64,000 nt of DNA from Comamonadaceae bacterium ALPHA2B (GTDB taxonomy: Bacteria; Pseudomonadota; Gammaproteobacteria; Burkholderiales; Burkholderiaceae_C), in assembly GCA_005503065.1 (NCBI GenBank), contig SCOE01000003.1, positions 186,001-250,000 of the forward strand, in the 5' to 3' direction. This document shows, piece by piece, positions 1-10,119 of the stretch (positions are counted from its first letter, which is position 1; each line of letters opens with the position of its first letter). Position numbers and translations under genes: made by a program. The notes under the pieces were generated by a model. That model was not told where the DNA came from and ran no database searches. It saw only the letters and a list, made by a program, of their open reading frames with translations.

Positions 1-475
1 CACGCTGGCCCAGGTGCATCAGCAGCGTTGCGTCGCCGCCGTCGTCCAGGATCATGTTCGGGCCTTCGCCCTTCGAGCCCTTGGGGCCGAAATCGAAGAT
101 GCGGTGCGTGTAATCCCAGTAGTCCTCGAGCGTCTCGCCCTTGATGGCGAACACGGGCGTGCCGCGTTCGGCGATCGCGGCGGCCGCGTGGTCCTGCGTC
201 GAGAAGATGTTGCACGAGGCCCAGCGCACTTCGGCACCCAGCGCCTGCAGCGTCTCGATCAGCACCGCCGTCTGGATCGTCATGTGCAGCGAGCCGGTGA
301 TGCGTGCGCCCTTCAGGGGTTGCGACTTCGCGAACTCGTCGCGGATGGCCATCAGGCCGGGCATTTCGGTCTCGGCGATCTTGATTTCCTTGCGGCCCCA
401 GGCGGCAAGGGAGATGTCGGCGATGGCCTGGTCGGCGGAAACGGAAGAAGACGGGGACTTGAGAACGGCGCTCAT
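1..475 (-). CDS. ahcY: Adenosylhomocysteinase (N-terminal part, cut by window edge)
   Basis: S-adenosyl-L-homocysteine hydrolase, which splits SAH into adenosine and homocysteine in the cytoplasmic methyl cycle. Only about the first 158 residues are in the window. The start is ATG at 475. Family hallmarks are visible: [12 protein letters not shown] near residue 20, an EMPGLMAIR stretch, [19 protein letters not shown] (substrate-binding region) and [17 protein letters not shown]. The SAH riboswitch in the leader supports the call independently. The reading frame is intact up to the edge. Confidence 0.97.
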   Translation of the reverse strand, partial: MSAVLKSPSSSVSADQAIADISLAAWGRKEIKIAETEMPGLMAIRDEFAKSQPLKGARITGSLHMTIQTAVLIETLQALGAEVRWASCNIFSTQDHAAAAIAERGTPVFAIKGETLEDYWDYTHRIFDFGPKGSKGEGPNMILDDGGDATLLMHLGQR

Positions 476-548
476 GCGGACTCCAAAACAGGTTTGAAAG
501 ATGCCACTGCGTTCGGGGGAGAGATGTGAAACTCACCGCGGGGACAGC

Positions 549-611
549 GGGTGAGCGTGGTTGCATGGAAATCCGAGCCTCACGCCTGATGGCGCTGCAA
601 CGCTCCTCGGA
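549..611 (-). promoter_or_regulatory. SAH riboswitch in the ahcY leader
   Basis: Read on the minus strand, the leader starts CCGAGGAGCGTTGCAGC and continues through AGGCTCGG to CACGCTCACC. CCGAG (610-606) pairs with CTCGG (577-573) as P1. GCGCC and GGCGT form P2. GAGCGT (605-600) pairs with ACGCTC (558-553) as the pseudoknot. This matches the SAH aptamer known upstream of ahcY in proteobacteria. It ends about 75 bases before the ahcY start, so it should raise ahcY expression when SAH accumulates. Confidence 0.93.
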
Positions 612-618
612 ACGCGGG

Positions 619-624
619 ATTTTA
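619..624 (-). promoter_or_regulatory. Candidate -10 box for ahcY (TAAAAT)
   Basis: On the minus strand TAAAAT lies 8 bases before the first base of the riboswitch P1 stem, which is where the -10 box of a transcript starting at the aptamer should be. No good -35 box is visible at the usual spacing, so this is a weak call. Confidence 0.35.
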
Positions 625-665
625 GTCGACTCACGCGCGGGCGTGGATCGGCGTACATTGGGGCC

Positions 666-1328
666 ATGACCTTCCCCCCCCTCGCCCGCATCGCCGCCGC
701 CCATCTGGGAGCCTGCGCGCTCGTCGGCGCCATGGCCCTGCCCATCGTCTCGGCCGCGCAGTCCACCGCCGCGTCAGCCGCCAGCCCGCCGGTCCGCGTG
801 CGCGGCACGGTGGTGTACGCAGATGCAGCCAGCCTGGTCGTGCGGGATCGCAGCGGTGAGGTCGTCAGCCTGGCGCGCCCCCAGGAGCTGCCGGTGTCCG
901 AGGTCTACCCCATCAAGCTCGCCGACATCAAGCGCGGCAGCTTCATCGGCACGGCGGCGATGCCGCAGCCGGACGGCACGCAGAAGGCGCTGGAGGTCCT
1001 CGTGTTCCCCGAGGCCGCGCGCGGCACGGGTGAAGGGCACTTTCCGTGGGACCTGCAGCCCGAGAGCACGATGACCAACGCCACCGTGGCCGACCTGGCG
1101 GCGGCGCCGTCGTCGGTACGCGGCGGCCAGCAGATGCGCCTGACCTACAAGGGCGGGGAGAAAACCGTCGTCGTGCCCCCGGGCACGCCGGTGGTCACCT
1201 TCGCACCGGGCACGCCGGGCCTGCTGGTGCCGGGCGCCAAGGTGCTGGTCAATGCACAGGCCCGCAATGGCACCCCGACCGCGCTGCGCGTGCTGGTCGG
1301 CCGCAACGGCTTCACTCCGCCGATGTGA
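666..1328 (+). CDS. Exported protein of unknown function, 220 aa
   Basis: The start is ATG at 666. The N-terminus (about residues 1-32) is a signal peptide with a hydrophobic run and an AxA-type end (VSAAQS), so the protein is probably periplasmic. After it comes a beta-rich stretch (VRVRGTVVYADAASLVVRD) resembling the small-barrel, DUF5666-like proteins, but I do not recognise a defined family. It is divergent from ahcY, and the 190-base gap holds the riboswitch and ahcY promoter. It precedes prfC on the same strand with an 82-base gap. Function unknown. Confidence 0.75.
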   Translation: MTFPPLARIAAAHLGACALVGAMALPIVSAAQSTAASAASPPVRVRGTVVYADAASLVVRDRSGEVVSLARPQELPVSEVYPIKLADIKRGSFIGTAAMPQPDGTQKALEVLVFPEAARGTGEGHFPWDLQPESTMTNATVADLAAAPSSVRGGQQMRLTYKGGEKTVVVPPGTPVVTFAPGTPGLLVPGAKVLVNAQARNGTPTALRVLVGRNGFTPPM

Positions 1329-1410
1329 GCATCCGCGGGGCGCATGCGGCCGGCACCCTGGCCGCCCGTGGCCCCCTCTGCGAAAATCCCGGGTTGCCTG
1401 GAGTAACCCC

Positions 1411-3044
<1,634 letters not shown>

Positions 3045-3045
<1 letters not shown>

Positions 3046-3878
3046 TGGGTGCGCGCAGCATGGCGCCCCTGGCCGCGTGGCCAGCCGAGGCACGCCGCGG
3101 CCTGGTGGGCCTGTTCACCGACATCGACGACACGCTCACCACCGACGGCGCGGTGCCGCCCGAAGTGGTGCAGGCGCTGGGTGCGCTGAAGGCGGCCGGC
3201 CTGCACGTGGTGCCGATCACCGGCCGGCCCGTGGGCTGGAGCGAGCCCTTTGCCGCCACCTGGCCGGTCGACGCGATCGTGCCGGAGAACGGCGCGCTGG
3301 CGCTGGTGCGTGAGGCCGACGGCACCCTCGCACGGCGCTACCAGCAGGACGCCGCCACGCGCGCCGCCAACTTCGCACGCATGCAGGCCGTGCTGGCGCA
3401 GATCGAGCGCGACATCCCGGGCGCGCGCCGCGCCACCGACTCGGCCGGGCGCGAATGCGACATCGCCATCGACCACAGCGAGTTCACGCAGCTGAGCGAC
3501 GCCCAGATCGACAAGGTGGTGCTGGCCATGCGGCAGGAAGGCATGCACGCCACCGTGAGCAGCATCCACGTCAACGGCTGGTACGGCGAGCACAACAAGC
3601 TCGAGGGCGCGCGCTGGATCGCGCGCGAGCTGTGGGGCCGCCGGCTCGACGACGAGATGGACCGCTGGGCCTACGTGGGCGACTCCACCAACGACCAGCT
3701 GATGTTCCAGGCCTTTGCGCACAGCGTCGGCGTGGCGAACATCGCTCGCTTCGTGCCGCACCTGTCGCAGCTTCCGCGCTACGTCACGCCGAGCGAGCGC
3801 GGGGCGGGCTTCGTCGAGGTCGCGCGCGCCATCCTCGAAGCGCGCGCCGCCGCTGAAATTCAAGCCAAAAAGGCCTGA
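3045..3878 (+). CDS. HAD-superfamily (IIB, Cof-like) phosphatase
   Basis: Cytoplasmic HAD hydrolase of 277 aa. The nucleophile motif FTDIDDTLT (DxD) is near residue 25. Motif II is VPITGRP, and the C-terminal GDSTNDQLMF is motif IV, typical of sugar-phosphate or mannosyl-phosphoglycerate phosphatases of subclass IIB. The ATG overlaps the prfC stop (TGATG), suggesting translational coupling. An alternative ATG lies at 3060. The last residues (EIQAKKA) and the stop are encoded by a dispersed repeat, so the C-terminal tail is probably not ancestral. The substrate cannot be read from sequence. Confidence 0.85.
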
Positions 3879-3922
3879 ATCGCCCGTCAGGTGGGCGCGA
3901 GCAGCTATTGTTTCTATAGCAT
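3855..3922. repeat. Dispersed palindromic repeat, family A (copy 1)
   Basis: Element of the form TTCAAGCC-AA-GGCCTG, then CGCCCGT-N-GGGCGCGAGCAGCTAT, then an ATAGC end. It occupies the gap between two convergent genes and supplies the last codons of the HAD gene. Related copies are at 14760-14826, 56119-56185 and 58120-58174, with partial ones at 25817 and 51251. The internal GCCCG/GGGCG palindrome could serve as a bidirectional terminator. Confidence 0.75.
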
Positions 3923-3923
3923 C

Positions 3924-5390
3924 TCAGCCCGCACCGGACGCACCACGCGGCGGCCAGTCCGCGGCCGGCATGGGCGCCGCATCGTCCAACACCGGCGACA
4001 CCGAGGTGCCGAAACCCGGCACCTCCAGCGAACCGACGGCGATACGCCCGTCGGCCACACGCAGCCGCACACGCCAATCCATGCGGTGGTAGAGGTCCGG
4101 GTGCGCGCGCAGGAAGGCCTCGGCCTCCTCCGCGGGGCGACGGTCGAAGCCGTCGATGAAGTGGTGGGCGTTGCGCTCCACATGGCCGATGCCCATCAGC
4201 GCCACCAGCGCCAGGTCCTGCTGCAGCGAGGTGCCGGGCTGCGTCGTCAGGTCCTCGGCCGACATGAAGTACGGCCGGCCGGGCGTCGCGTCGTTCCAGC
4301 GCCGGCAGCGCGCCAGGTTGACCAGCGATTTGTAGAAGCCCTTGCAAGCCTTGGTCGACACCCCGGCGTAGCCCAGCGAGCGCGCCAGCGGAAAGGCGTC
4401 GAGCGCGCCGTCCGATTCGTCGATGATGACGGGCCGGCCCAGCGCCGCATCGGCTATCGGCTGTGACAGCGCGCGCGCCCGCGCGACCGGCTGCTCGATG
4501 AACAGTGTCGCCGCGCACAGCCTGCGCAGCCGCGGCTCGCCCGCCATGCGCTGCCAGAAGACCGCAACGGCCTGCGCATCGGCGAACTGCTCGTTGCCGT
4601 CCAGCGTCACCTGCAGCCCGGGCACCGTGTCGAGCACGGCGGCGATGCGGCAGAGGCGGTGCATGTCCTCGTCGCCGCGGCCGGAGAGCTTGAGCTTGAA
4701 ATAACGGTTGCCGTACACGGCGACCACGTCCTCCAGCGTCTCCGGCAGGCCGTCGCCGACGCGCTCGCCCGCGGCCTGGTCGGTGGCGACGATCGGGTCG
4801 AGCAGCCCGACGGTGTGGCGCAGGTGAAGCCGTTGAAGCGGCTGCAGCGCCGCCAGGAAGGCACCGATGTCGAAGCCCTGCAGGTCCGGCACCACCGCAT
4901 GCGCGCCCATGCCTGCCAGGTTGGCCCGCATGGCCTGCGAAAAGCTCAGCCCGCGGTGGCGGCACAGGGCATCGAACACCGCCCGGTCGAGCAGTGCCGG
5001 CCCGTAGCCCGACACCAGCGGCTGCAGGCCCATCGCCAGGCCCGCCGCCTGCAGCGGGCGGTATTGGTCGGCGAAGAGCGAGAAAGGCGTGGCCGGCCCG
5101 GCGGCGAGATACGCCTCACGTGCATTGGCCAGCGCGGCGCGCAGCTGGTCGAGGTTCTGCGCATCGCTGAGCTCGGGCGACTTGTCGAACCACTTCGCGG
5201 CCAGCGCGTCGGCGGCGTAGCCTTGCGCCTCGCGCCCGTCCTCGAAGCGCACGCGCACCCGCACGATGGCCTGACGGCCCTCGGTGATCGTCACCGCGCC
5301 GAAGCGGAAGGGCAGGCGCAGCCGGTACGGCGACTCGAAGCAATCGACCGCTACCACGCGCACCCGCGGCGCCACGCTGTTGCTGCCCAT
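3924..5390 (-). CDS. Enolase-superfamily enzyme (muconate-lactonizing-like), 488 aa
   Basis: Probable Mg-dependent enzyme that abstracts the alpha proton of a carboxylate. The barrel carries YFKLKLSG (KxK base motif, strand 2), VTLDGNEQF (first metal Asp), FIEQPV (Glu ligand), IIDESDG (third ligand) and VSTKACKGFYKS (second Lys). This layout fits the muconate cycloisomerase subgroup. At 488 residues it is about 100 longer than typical members. It is the last gene of the operon that runs from 11185, only 15 bases after the ABC ATPase gene, so its substrate is probably what the transporter imports. Substrate unknown. Confidence 0.8.
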   Translation of the reverse strand: MGSNSVAPRVRVVAVDCFESPYRLRLPFRFGAVTITEGRQAIVRVRVRFEDGREAQGYAADALAAKWFDKSPELSDAQNLDQLRAALANAREAYLAAGPATPFSLFADQYRPLQAAGLAMGLQPLVSGYGPALLDRAVFDALCRHRGLSFSQAMRANLAGMGAHAVVPDLQGFDIGAFLAALQPLQRLHLRHTVGLLDPIVATDQAAGERVGDGLPETLEDVVAVYGNRYFKLKLSGRGDEDMHRLCRIAAVLDTVPGLQVTLDGNEQFADAQAVAVFWQRMAGEPRLRRLCAATLFIEQPVARARALSQPIADAALGRPVIIDESDGALDAFPLARSLGYAGVSTKACKGFYKSLVNLARCRRWNDATPGRPYFMSAEDLTTQPGTSLQQDLALVALMGIGHVERNAHHFIDGFDRRPAEEAEAFLRAHPDLYHRMDWRVRLRVADGRIAVGSLEVPGFGTSVSPVLDDAAPMPAADWPPRGASGAG

Positions 5391-5405
5391 CGCGTCCGCC
5401 CCGTG

Positions 5406-6251
5406 CTACCAGTGCGGGCCGGCGCGGCCTTCGTCGCCACGGCCCGCGCTGCCCGACAGCTCGGTGTAGATGTCGAAGGCCATGCGCCCGAGTTCCTGCG
5501 AGGCGCGGGTCTGTGCGGTGCGGGGCCGCTCGATGTGCACCTCGTGGATGTTGGCGACGCGGCCCGGCCGCGGCGACATGACGACCACGCGGTCGGCCAG
5601 GAAGACCGCCTCGGGAATCGAGTGCGTGACGAAGACGATGGTCTTGCGCCTGCCGCCGTGCGCCGCCTGGTCTTCGCCCCAGATCCGCAGCAGCTCGAGG
5701 TTCATGTCGTCGCGCGTCATCGCGTCGAGGGCCCCGAAGGGTTCATCCATGAGCAGGATCGGCGGGTCGAGCACCAGCGCGCGGCACAGCGACGCGCGCT
5801 GCTGCATGCCGCCCGACAGCTCGCCCGGCCGCTTGGACGCGAACTCGCCCAGGCCCACGAGCTTGAGGAGCTCCAGTGCGCGTTCGCGGTACTTCTCGCG
5901 GTCCAGCCCCGCCAGTTCGGCCGGCAGCAGCACGTTGTCCAGCACGCTGCGCCACTTCAGCAGCAGCGCGGCCTGGAACACCATGCCGACCTTGGGAATC
6001 GGCTTGACCACCGGCACGCCATCGACGCGCACCTCGCCTCTGGTCACAGGCCGCAGGCCTGCCATGGCGCGCATCAGCGTCGACTTGCCGCAGCCGCTGG
6101 GCCCCACGAGCGCGACGAACTCGCCTTCGTTCACGGTGAGTGAAATGTCGCGCAGCGCCTCCACCGGGCCGCTCTCGGCCTGGTAGACCATGCCGGCATG
6201 GTCGACTTCGATCAGCGCGCTCGGGGCGCTCGGCGCGGGCGTGGCGGGCAT
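5406..6251 (-). CDS. ABC transporter ATP-binding protein (nitrate/sulfonate/taurine type)
   Basis: 281 aa cytoplasmic ATPase. Walker A is GPSGCGKST, the Q-loop region is VFQAALLLKW, the signature is LSGGMQQR, Walker B is ILLMDEPFGALD, and the H-loop is VFVTHSIPEA. The pattern matches SsuB/TauB/NrtD-type ATPases. The ATG at 6251 is preceded by GAGGAAAG. It lies directly downstream of the binding protein and permease genes and works with them. Confidence 0.93.
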   Translation of the reverse strand: MPATPAPSAPSALIEVDHAGMVYQAESGPVEALRDISLTVNEGEFVALVGPSGCGKSTLMRAMAGLRPVTRGEVRVDGVPVVKPIPKVGMVFQAALLLKWRSVLDNVLLPAELAGLDREKYRERALELLKLVGLGEFASKRPGELSGGMQQRASLCRALVLDPPILLMDEPFGALDAMTRDDMNLELLRIWGEDQAAHGGRRKTIVFVTHSIPEAVFLADRVVVMSPRPGRVANIHEVHIERPRTAQTRASQELGRMAFDIYTELSGSAGRGDEGRAGPHW

Positions 6252-6277
6252 GCCGGGTCTTTCCTCGGGCGGTGTTC

Positions 6278-7300
6278 TCACTTCAGGGGCAGGGGCATCG
6301 CCACCTTGGTGAAGAAGTCCTTGGCGTAGACGTCCTTGCATTCCACCTTCTTCGGCAGGCCCATGTAGGTGTTGACGATGTCGACCGAGCCGCACATCTT
6401 CTTGTCTTCGATGAAGCCGATGCCATGGTCGGCGTAGTTCTTCGTGCGCATCAGCTCGAAGCCCAGGAGCATGTTGGCCTTGATGATGGCGACGTCGATC
6501 TCCGGCACGCGCTTCTTGTAGATCGCCAGCGCCTCGTCGGGGTTGGCCATCACGTCGCGCCAGCCCATGTAGGAGGCCTCGAGGAAGTCCTTGAGCTGCC
6601 TGGGCTTGTCCTTCATGGTCTTGTCGCTGGCCATGATCGACATGGCGTACAGGTCGAAGCCGTAGTCGGCCCAGGCCAGGCGCACGGCCTTGCCCTCGCC
6701 CATGGCCTTGTCGTAGAAGGGCTGCCCGGTGGTGTAGTCGGCCACGCCGTCCATGCGCTTCTCGGCGATCGAGGCCACCTTGGCCGTGGGCTCGATGTTG
6801 ACCCACGTGACCTTCTGCGGATCGATCTTGTTGATGCGCGCGAAGGCCGGGAAGGCCAGGCGCTGGCTGTCGCCGGCCGGTGCGCCCACGGTCTTGCCTT
6901 CGAGGTCGGCGGGCTTGAGCAGCGGCGCATCGGCGCGGCTGAAGAAGGTCATCGGCGTCTTGTCGAACACCATGCCGACGATCTTCACGCGCGCGCCGCG
7001 CGAGGTGGCCGAGATGATGGGCACCGCATCGGCCAGTCCGACGTCGGCACGGCCGGTGTCGACCTTGGCGATCGAATCGCCCGAGCCCTTGGAGGCCTCG
7101 ATGCTCACGTCCAGGCCCTTCTGCGCGTAGTAGCCCTTGTCCAGCGCCACCCAGTAGGCGGCATGGTCGCCCACCGCGAACCAGTTCAGGGCCAGCGTGA
7201 ACTTCTCGCGCGGCTGCTGGGCCGAGGCGGGCGCGGCGGCGAGGGCGAGCGCCATCGCACCGGCGGCGAGGGCGGACAGGGTCAGGGGGCGCAGGCTCAT
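6278..7300 (-). CDS. ABC transporter substrate-binding protein, NMT1/THI5-like
   Basis: 340 aa periplasmic solute-binding protein. A signal peptide ends near residue 28 (APASAQQ). The mature part opens with FTLALNWFAVGDHAAYWVALDKGYY, the typical start of SsuA/ThiY/NMT1 proteins, followed by KGSGDSIAKVDTGRADVGLAD. This family feeds aromatic, pyrimidine, sulfonate or nitrile-type compounds to SsuBC-like transporters; the ligand here is unknown. It sits between the permease and ATPase genes of the same operon. Confidence 0.92.
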   Translation of the reverse strand: MSLRPLTLSALAAGAMALALAAAPASAQQPREKFTLALNWFAVGDHAAYWVALDKGYYAQKGLDVSIEASKGSGDSIAKVDTGRADVGLADAVPIISATSRGARVKIVGMVFDKTPMTFFSRADAPLLKPADLEGKTVGAPAGDSQRLAFPAFARINKIDPQKVTWVNIEPTAKVASIAEKRMDGVADYTTGQPFYDKAMGEGKAVRLAWADYGFDLYAMSIMASDKTMKDKPRQLKDFLEASYMGWRDVMANPDEALAIYKKRVPEIDVAIIKANMLLGFELMRTKNYADHGIGFIEDKKMCGSVDIVNTYMGLPKKVECKDVYAKDFFTKVAMPLPLK

Positions 7301-7365
7301 GGGAACGTCCTTTCGGCTGGAGGGGGCGGGAGCGGGAAACGGAGAGGAACGGGAACTCGGTGCGT

Positions 7366-8136
7366 TCACGAGGCCTTGTCCTCGGCCCAGGGCGCGAGCA
7401 GGCGCGACAGGCCCGCGACGGCGCCGTAGAGCAGCAGGCCCAGCAGCGAGATCCACACCAGCGCCGCAAAGGCGGCCGGCGTGTTCATGCTGCTCTGCGT
7501 GGTGATGATCACGTAGCCCAGGCCCTTCTGCGAGGCGACGAACTCGCCCACGATGGCGCCCACCACGGCCGAGGTGGCCGTGACCTTCAGGGCGCTGAGG
7601 ATGTACGGGTAGGCGTTGGGGATGCGGATCTTGAGGAAGACCTTCCACTTCGGTGCGCTGAACACGCGCCCCAGGTCCACCAGATCCTGGTCGATCTGCG
7701 TGAGGCCCACCGCGGTGTTGATCACCACCGGGAAGAAGCCGATCAGCGCGCCGATCAGCATGTTGGGCAGGATGCCGTAGCCCAGCCACATGAGGAACAG
7801 CGGCGCGATCGCGACCTTGGGCAGCGTGTTGACGAAGACGAGGAAAGGCGTGAGCGCGCGCGACAGCCCCGGCGACCAGGCGATCACCATGCCGAGGAAG
7901 ACGCCGGCCGCGCCCGCGAGCACGAAGGCACCGACGATCTCCACCGCCGTGATCCACGCATGGCTGAGCCACGGGATCTCGTGGCTGCCCATCGCCTGCA
8001 CCACCGCCCACGGCCCGGGCAGCAGGTATTCGCGGATGTCGAACACCGTCACGGCCAGTTGCCACAGCGCGATGAAGGCGACGAAGATGCCCACCGCGGG
8101 GAGGTAGTGCGCCAGGGTCTTGCGGAACATGCTCAT
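7366..8136 (-). CDS. ABC transporter permease (SsuC/TauC type)
   Basis: 256 aa inner-membrane protein with about six hydrophobic segments. The BPD permease EAA-like loop is visible as LVDLGRVFSAPKWKVFLKIRIPNAYPYI near the middle. The start is ATG at 8136; the next codon pair gives a second Met two residues on. The gene lies between the DapA-like gene upstream (19-base gap) and the binding-protein gene downstream, and supplies the membrane channel of this importer. Confidence 0.92.
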   Translation of the reverse strand: MSMFRKTLAHYLPAVGIFVAFIALWQLAVTVFDIREYLLPGPWAVVQAMGSHEIPWLSHAWITAVEIVGAFVLAGAAGVFLGMVIAWSPGLSRALTPFLVFVNTLPKVAIAPLFLMWLGYGILPNMLIGALIGFFPVVINTAVGLTQIDQDLVDLGRVFSAPKWKVFLKIRIPNAYPYILSALKVTATSAVVGAIVGEFVASQKGLGYVIITTQSSMNTPAAFAALVWISLLGLLLYGAVAGLSRLLAPWAEDKAS

Positions 8137-8155
8137 GGACCTCGGTGTGCAGGTT

Positions 8156-9220
8156 TCACGCCAGCCAGCGCGCCAGATGAGCCGCCACGAAGCCGTCGTC
8201 TGCCAGGTCGGCATGCTCGGCGTACACGCGGTCGATCGCCTCGGCCTGGCCGGGGCTCAGGCCCTCCTGCGGGTCGAGGCACCAGATGCCTTCGAGCAGG
8301 CCCTGCCGGCGCAGCACCTCGTGGCAGCCGGCGATGCAGCCGTGGAAATCGTTGGCCACGTCGAAGAAGGCGCTGTTGCAGTCGGTGACGCGGCTGTCCA
8401 GCGCGAGCAGTTCGGCCGGCACCTGCGCGCCGTGGGCCTGCTGGCAGCGCGCCAGCAGTTGCACCGCCTTGGACGTCCACACCGACCAATGCCCCAGCAG
8501 GCCGCCGCGAAAGCGCACCGAGACCGGCGCGCCGTCGCGCATCACCGCGAAGGGCGTGGCCAGGTCGAGCACGATGTGGTCGTCGTTGCCGGTGTAGAGC
8601 GTCACGCGCTCCTCGGCACGCGCGGCGACGACGCCGCGCACCACGTCGAGCGTGCGGTAGCGGTGGAAGGGCGCCACCTTGATCGCCACCACGTTCGGGA
8701 TGGCCGCGAAGCGGGTCCAGAAGCCGGAACTCAGGTCCATGCCGCCGACGGCGGGCTGCAGGTAGAAGCCGATCAGCGGCATCACCTCGGCCACCGCTTC
8801 GCAATGCGCGATCAGCGCGTCGTCGGTCTCGCCCTTCATCGCCGCCAGGCTCAGGAGCACGGCGCCGTAGCCCAGGCGGCGTGCCGTCTGCGCCTCGGCC
8901 ACGGCCTGCGCGGTACGGCCGCAGGCGCCGGCCACCAACGCCAGCTCGCGGCCCGGCGCCCAGTCGCGTGCGGTCTCTGCGGCAAGCGACAGCACGCGCT
9001 CGTACAGGCCCGCTTCGCGAATCGCGAACTGGGTGGTGTGCACGCCCACGGCGAGGCCGCCGGAGCCGGCGTCGAGGTAGTAGCGCGTCAGGGCACGCTG
9101 GCGCCGCTCGTCGAGCTGGCGTTGCGCGTCGAGCGCCAGCGGATGCGCAGGAATGGCCAGACCGCGCTGCAGCAGCGCGCGCGTCTTCGCGACCAGGGAA
9201 GGCAAGGTGTCGGAGGTCAT
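8156..9220 (-). CDS. Dihydrodipicolinate synthase (DapA)-family lyase or aldolase
   Basis: 354 aa TIM-barrel enzyme. The Schiff-base lysine is likely Lys181 in VVAIKVAPF, and Tyr153 in GFYLQP sits where DapA-family enzymes carry their catalytic tyrosine. The usual GTTGE substrate loop is replaced by GVHTTQF (residues 59-65), so it is not biosynthetic DapA. Family relatives include 5-keto-4-deoxyglucarate dehydratase, N-acetylneuraminate lyase and trans-o-hydroxybenzylidenepyruvate hydratase-aldolase. Its place between the oxidoreductase/GNAT genes and an importer points to a catabolic step. Exact reaction unknown. Confidence 0.8.
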   Translation of the reverse strand: MTSDTLPSLVAKTRALLQRGLAIPAHPLALDAQRQLDERRQRALTRYYLDAGSGGLAVGVHTTQFAIREAGLYERVLSLAAETARDWAPGRELALVAGACGRTAQAVAEAQTARRLGYGAVLLSLAAMKGETDDALIAHCEAVAEVMPLIGFYLQPAVGGMDLSSGFWTRFAAIPNVVAIKVAPFHRYRTLDVVRGVVAARAEERVTLYTGNDDHIVLDLATPFAVMRDGAPVSVRFRGGLLGHWSVWTSKAVQLLARCQQAHGAQVPAELLALDSRVTDCNSAFFDVANDFHGCIAGCHEVLRRQGLLEGIWCLDPQEGLSPGQAEAIDRVYAEHADLADDGFVAAHLARWLA

Positions 9221-9228
9221 GGAAGCAC

Positions 9229-10119
9229 TCAACCGAATTCGGGGCCGGCAACGGCGAAAAGCGAGGACGGCGCATCGGCCAGGCCGGGCGGCAGCCGAGG
9301 GCACAACGCCATGCGCACGAAGGAGCGCTGCAGGCGGAAGCCGTGTGCGATCAACCAGCCCGAGAGCGCCTCGCGCGCGTCGGGCACGTCGATGAAGACC
9401 GGCCCGGGCGTGGCGGTCAGGGCCGCACGCAACAGACCGATCGCCTGCGCATCGCTGGCCGCGACCAGCGGGCCGAGCTGCGTGGCACGACGGCCTTCGC
9501 GTGCGAGGACGAAGCCGGTGGCGCGGCCGCCGGCATCGTCGATGCGCCAGGCGCGGCTGCCCTGCCGGCCCGCCAGGCTGGCCAGCAGCGACGCACGGCC
9601 CAGGCCGCAGGCCTGCGTGTCGAGGGCGATGCAGTCCGGCAGGTCGTCCGGCGTCGCCTCGCGGACACGCGAATCGCCGGCCTCGCGCGGCGCGGGCGCG
9701 GCGGCTTCGCACTCCCAGCGCGAGAAGCCGAAACCCCGCACGAAGCCGAGCTTGCGGTACACCGCCTCGCCGGCCGGCGTGGCGTCCAGCGTGGGCACCA
9801 GCGCGCGTGCGCGCAGCGACGCGATGCACTGTGCGAGCAGCCGGGTCGCCAGCCCGCGGTGCCGCCACGCCGGATCGACCAGCACCATCGAGATCCAGGC
9901 ATGGCCGCCCTGGTAGGGCAGCGTCGCCGCCGTGGCCACGAGTTCGCTGCGCGCGGTGCGCAGGCCGATCGCCTCGCCCTGGGCGACGAAGAGCGCCCAG
10001 TCGTCGGCGGTCTGGTTCCAGCCCACCGCGGAGGACAGGCCCACGCCCGCGAAGACGTCGGCCGCCGCCAGGTGCACCGTTTGCAGCGCCTCGGCCTCCA
10101 CGGCCTCAGAAGGCGCCAT
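9229..10119 (-). CDS. GNAT-family N-acetyltransferase, double domain
   Basis: 296 aa. The N-terminal half is a recognisable GNAT fold with the acetyl-CoA motif VDPAWRHRGLATRLL near residue 85 and AVYRKLGF at the end of the domain. The C-terminal half (from about residue 150) looks like a second, degenerate GNAT domain that ends with HGFRLQRSFVRMAL. Its start overlaps the end of the upstream oxidoreductase gene by 14 bases, and its stop is 8 bases from the DapA-like start, so all three are co-translated. The acyl acceptor is unknown. Confidence 0.8.
   Translation of the reverse strand: MAPSEAVEAEALQTVHLAAADVFAGVGLSSAVGWNQTADDWALFVAQGEAIGLRTARSELVATAATLPYQGGHAWISMVLVDPAWRHRGLATRLLAQCIASLRARALVPTLDATPAGEAVYRKLGFVRGFGFSRWECEAAAPAPREAGDSRVREATPDDLPDCIALDTQACGLGRASLLASLAGRQGSRAWRIDDAGGRATGFVLAREGRRATQLGPLVAASDAQAIGLLRAALTATPGPVFIDVPDAREALSGWLIAHGFRLQRSFVRMALCPRLPPGLADAPSSLFAVAGPEFG

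Noticed and set aside
4659-6143. Plus-strand frame opposite the enolase-like and ABC ATPase genes
   Set aside because: Shadow of two well-supported minus-strand genes.
8120-9916. Plus-strand 598-codon frame across the DapA-like and GNAT genes
   Set aside because: Both minus-strand genes have family motifs and good starts; the plus frame has none.
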